A model generated the notes under the pieces. That model was given only the letters and a program-made list of their open reading frames with translations, did not search any database and was not told the DNA's origin. A stretch of 6,987 nucleotides of DNA from Micavibrio sp. UBA2705 (GTDB taxonomy: Bacteria; Pseudomonadota; Alphaproteobacteria; Micavibrionales; Micavibrionaceae): NCBI GenBank assembly GCA_002354205.1, contig DELD01000013.1:1-6987 (forward strand), given 5' to 3'. Within the stretch, counting starts at the first letter, position 1, and every line of letters begins with the position of its first letter. The translations under genes and the position numbers were made by a program. Positions 4,784 to 6,987 of the stretch are shown here, piece by piece.

Positions 4784-6925
4784 CTAACGCGCAATATCGG
4801 ACCAGTTTTGAATAATATGACGGCGGGAAAGCTGTTCGGTTTCGTGATAGAGATCAAACGGCTTTTCTAGTCTTTGTCCTGCATTGCGGCCTAATGGCGA
4901 TGTTTTTAAGGTGGCTTCTGAGCCATTCGGTAGGAATGATATTCTGCCTAAGGGTACGCTTAAATTTAACCCGCCGTAAAGATGCGTAGTGCCGCCAAAA
5001 ACATCTTGGTCTTGCTTGTTGGTCGTGGTGACAAAGCCGTTAAGCGTCGTGCCATTTTTAAAGTTTTGCGCGAGTGAAAACGTACCGCCATATTCTTTAG
5101 CCAAGTAGCGCCCCGCTGATATAGCAATTGTCGCATCAGTGTCGGGGATTTCGTAATACGCGTTGATATGCCCTGTGATGGTGTTTGTACCGTCTTCAAA
5201 ACCGCTTGCGCCCAATGTGAACGGGTTACGTTTAATGACATCAAAAATTTCTGCGCCAATCGCCCATGTTTTATCAAAAGGGCGGTAGAGTATTTCCCCG
5301 CCGCCGCCGAAATACATTTCTTCTAAATAGCCTGCGCTCATCGCGAAATGGAGGTTGTTGAACAATGTCCCGTTATAAACAGCGGCAGCTTGGTCGTAAC
5401 CGAATCTGTTGGCGGCGAAGTCTTCGACATTGCCGCGTACGTTCTTTGCATCGGATAATCTTAGATATTTTAAGCCTTCTAAATTGTTAAATAAATTCAG
5501 CCGCCCACGATTGATGGAAAGGAAATTGCGCCCAATCGGAATGCGGCGGGAGATAAGCAGCGCATTGCGTGTCAGCGTGCCATTGTCTTCTTCGTTCAGG
5601 CTGACATGGTTTTCCAAGGTAAAGCCCCAGAATTTCGCAGTTTGGCTTTTATATGCGCGGCTTGGTTTGGCGGGCTTAAAATGTTGCTTTGAAATTTGCG
5701 CGTTTTGCCAAATCTCTTCGGCGCTGCCAATATGCTCGGCAGATGCATTATGCAGGTCACGAGCGAGAATTTTAACTTTGGGCCCGCGTAATCCGTAACG
5801 CATAGGGCGCGCCTCAACAGCGTTTAATTGAGCGTAGCTTGTACCGATAATATCTTGGCTCGCTTGGCCTATGATATAAGGGAGCGTTTCATGCTGTCCT
5901 GCGGTTTCAATTTGGATAGCTTTTTCATGATTGTCGTATTCTGTAGCTGAGATAAAGGCATCAGCATCATCTTCAGGCAATATATTGCGTTCGGTACTGC
6001 CGGTTATTTTATGCCAGATACGGTTGGGAATGGTGCGATCTGTATAACGTTTAGCGCGCGCAGTTTTTGCTTGTTGTATCGGCGTGCTTAAATGAATCTG
6101 CCCCATAATTTTCTCGCTGCCGCTCAGGCCAATGCTGAAACTCGCCCAGTCGGCCGGTGCATATGATGCGCCGAGCGCGTATGGTGCGGGGCTGTTAAAG
6201 CCATCTATGGCAGCTTTTTCTGCGCGGTAACGGTCAGCACCATAATCGGCGCTAAAACTAAGGCCGCGCAGGGGGCTTTGCCATGTGATGCTGCCGAAAA
6301 AACCGATGCTTTCGCCTGTGAACCAATCATCAGGGCTGTTGGCATCTTCGCCATCAAGGGCGCGGCCTTGGTCAAAATGATTACCCAGAATACTTAACGG
6401 ATTGTCAAAATGCGCGGCGCTGCCAAAACGCCCCCAACCGAGCCCTGTTGTCAGGTCAAAATTGCCAAGGCGCTTGGTCGCGGCGATATATTCACCTGCC
6501 ATGCGCTTATGTCCGACAGCGGAGCTTAGCCCGATTGATATTTCAGGGCGGTGGCTGGTTTCTTGCGCAAGGCGGAGCTTGAGGTCGAGTCCAGGGAAAA
6601 GGCGGTGCGCATCATCCTTGGCGCTGGATATTTCTGCGCTTTGGCGCATTTGTACGTGCAGCCCATCTAAAAGCTGTGCCCCAAGGCCAAAATGGACGTA
6701 AGGGTCTAAGGTACCGATATGGGCGCTGAGCGTGCCTGTTTTAAAATGCCGTGCATTGGGGGTGGTGAGTGTCCCTGCTTGACCGTAAATAGATTTTAGC
6801 GCAATGGTTTTAAAAGCCGCAATGCGCACAGAATCATCCACAGCAATGGCAGGCGCTGCGAGGGATAAAGATGTTGTTAGTGATAAAAGCGTTAGAAATA
6901 AACGCTGAGAGTTTCGTGTACGCAT
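4784..6925 (-). CDS. yjbH: YjbH-family outer-membrane protein linked to exopolysaccharide production
   Basis: This is a 713-residue protein, close to the length of Escherichia coli YjbH. A Sec signal peptide is clear: basic RTRNSQR, a hydrophobic core from about residue 9 to 26, and a likely cut after AIA (A28). The N-terminal block has YGQAGTLTTPNAR (about 47-59), then DLKLRLAQET and the run EYIAATKRLGNFDLTTGLGWG (about 145-165). The C-terminal block has AGYLEEMYFGGGGEILYRPF (about 531-550), ITGHINAYYEIP, AGRYLAKEYGG and, near the end, LSVPLG. I recognise these as typical of the YjbH family (YjbH/GfcD group), predicted outer-membrane beta-barrels encoded with exopolysaccharide genes. The middle, about 285-430, is less conserved. 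The usual partners (YjbE, YjbF, YjbG) are not in this window. The ribosome-binding site is modest: AAAGG about 13 bases before the ATG. The exact molecular role of the family is not settled. Confidence 0.92.
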   Translation of the reverse strand: MRTRNSQRLFLTLLSLTTSLSLAAPAIAVDDSVRIAAFKTIALKSIYGQAGTLTTPNARHFKTGTLSAHIGTLDPYVHFGLGAQLLDGLHVQMRQSAEISSAKDDAHRLFPGLDLKLRLAQETSHRPEISIGLSSAVGHKRMAGEYIAATKRLGNFDLTTGLGWGRFGSAAHFDNPLSILGNHFDQGRALDGEDANSPDDWFTGESIGFFGSITWQSPLRGLSFSADYGADRYRAEKAAIDGFNSPAPYALGASYAPADWASFSIGLSGSEKIMGQIHLSTPIQQAKTARAKRYTDRTIPNRIWHKITGSTERNILPEDDADAFISATEYDNHEKAIQIETAGQHETLPYIIGQASQDIIGTSYAQLNAVEARPMRYGLRGPKVKILARDLHNASAEHIGSAEEIWQNAQISKQHFKPAKPSRAYKSQTAKFWGFTLENHVSLNEEDNGTLTRNALLISRRIPIGRNFLSINRGRLNLFNNLEGLKYLRLSDAKNVRGNVEDFAANRFGYDQAAAVYNGTLFNNLHFAMSAGYLEEMYFGGGGEILYRPFDKTWAIGAEIFDVIKRNPFTLGASGFEDGTNTITGHINAYYEIPDTDATIAISAGRYLAKEYGGTFSLAQNFKNGTTLNGFVTTTNKQDQDVFGGTTHLYGGLNLSVPLGRISFLPNGSEATLKTSPLGRNAGQRLEKPFDLYHETEQLSRRHIIQNWSDIAR

Positions 6926-6957
6926 AAAGACAGATATACCTTTATTTTCGACACTAT

Positions 6958-6963
6958 TTTATA
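6958..6963 (-). promoter_or_regulatory. Candidate -10 element upstream of yjbH
   Basis: On the minus strand TATAAA lies 32 bases before the yjbH start codon, a plausible distance for a -10 element with a short leader. The matching -35 position, about 6981-6986, falls inside the homopolymer at the window edge, so it cannot be judged. Confidence 0.3.
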
Positions 6964-6973
6964 CGGATATGGC

Positions 6974-6987
6974 GGGGGGGGGGGGGG
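6974..6987. repeat. Run of 14 G at the window edge
   Basis: Fourteen consecutive G on the plus strand reach the last base of the window. This may be a sequencing or assembly artefact at a contig end, or a true homopolymer tract upstream of yjbH. The bases beyond it are not visible. Confidence 0.9.

Noticed and set aside
5409..6701. Plus-strand open frames of 129 and 99 codons opposite yjbH
   Set aside because: Both lie inside the YjbH-family gene, whose protein motifs run through these regions on the minus strand.
1..6987. RNA genes, CRISPR arrays, insertion sequences, attachment sites
   Set aside because: I saw no tRNA or rRNA-like sequence, no regularly spaced direct repeats, no transposase or integrase motifs and no long terminal inverted repeats.

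Overview
The window reads as chromosomal DNA of a Gram-negative bacterium with moderate GC content. The outer-membrane YjbH-family protein, the Sec signal peptide and the Shine-Dalgarno-led genes point to a proteobacterium. An alphaproteobacterium is my best guess, but that is inference: no rRNA or marker gene is present to settle it.

Positions 3-4767 hold five consecutive plus-strand genes, called P1 to P5 here, each about 292-304 codons. I do not recognise the family. By eye they are divergent paralogues with one shared plan: a short basic cytoplasmic N-terminus, a small-residue-rich membrane helix near residues 30-50, an acidic exported domain of about 200 residues with a conserved cysteine pair, a second helix near residues 245-270, and a basic cytoplasmic tail. 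P4 and P5 are clearly the closest pair. P1 is cut by, or starts at, the left edge. It is followed by a good intrinsic terminator (921-955) and a sigma70-like promoter (967-995), so P2-P3-P4-P5, with gaps of only 33, 24 and 25 bp, probably form their own operon. P1 would then be the end of a separate upstream unit.

Positions 4784-6925 on the minus strand encode a full-length YjbH-type protein with a clear signal peptide. This family is predicted to form outer-membrane beta-barrels linked to exopolysaccharide production. It converges on P5 with only 16 bp between the stop codons. Its upstream region runs into a tract of 14 G at the right edge, which is either a sequencing or assembly artefact or a real homopolymer in the promoter region.

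A functional link between P1-P5 and YjbH is possible, since both are envelope components, but it rests only on proximity and on a two-helix topology that resembles polysaccharide co-polymerases. The main candidate for something undescribed is the P1-P5 array: an operon of diverged, disulfide-bearing, two-helix inner-membrane proteins that may assemble into a hetero-oligomer.
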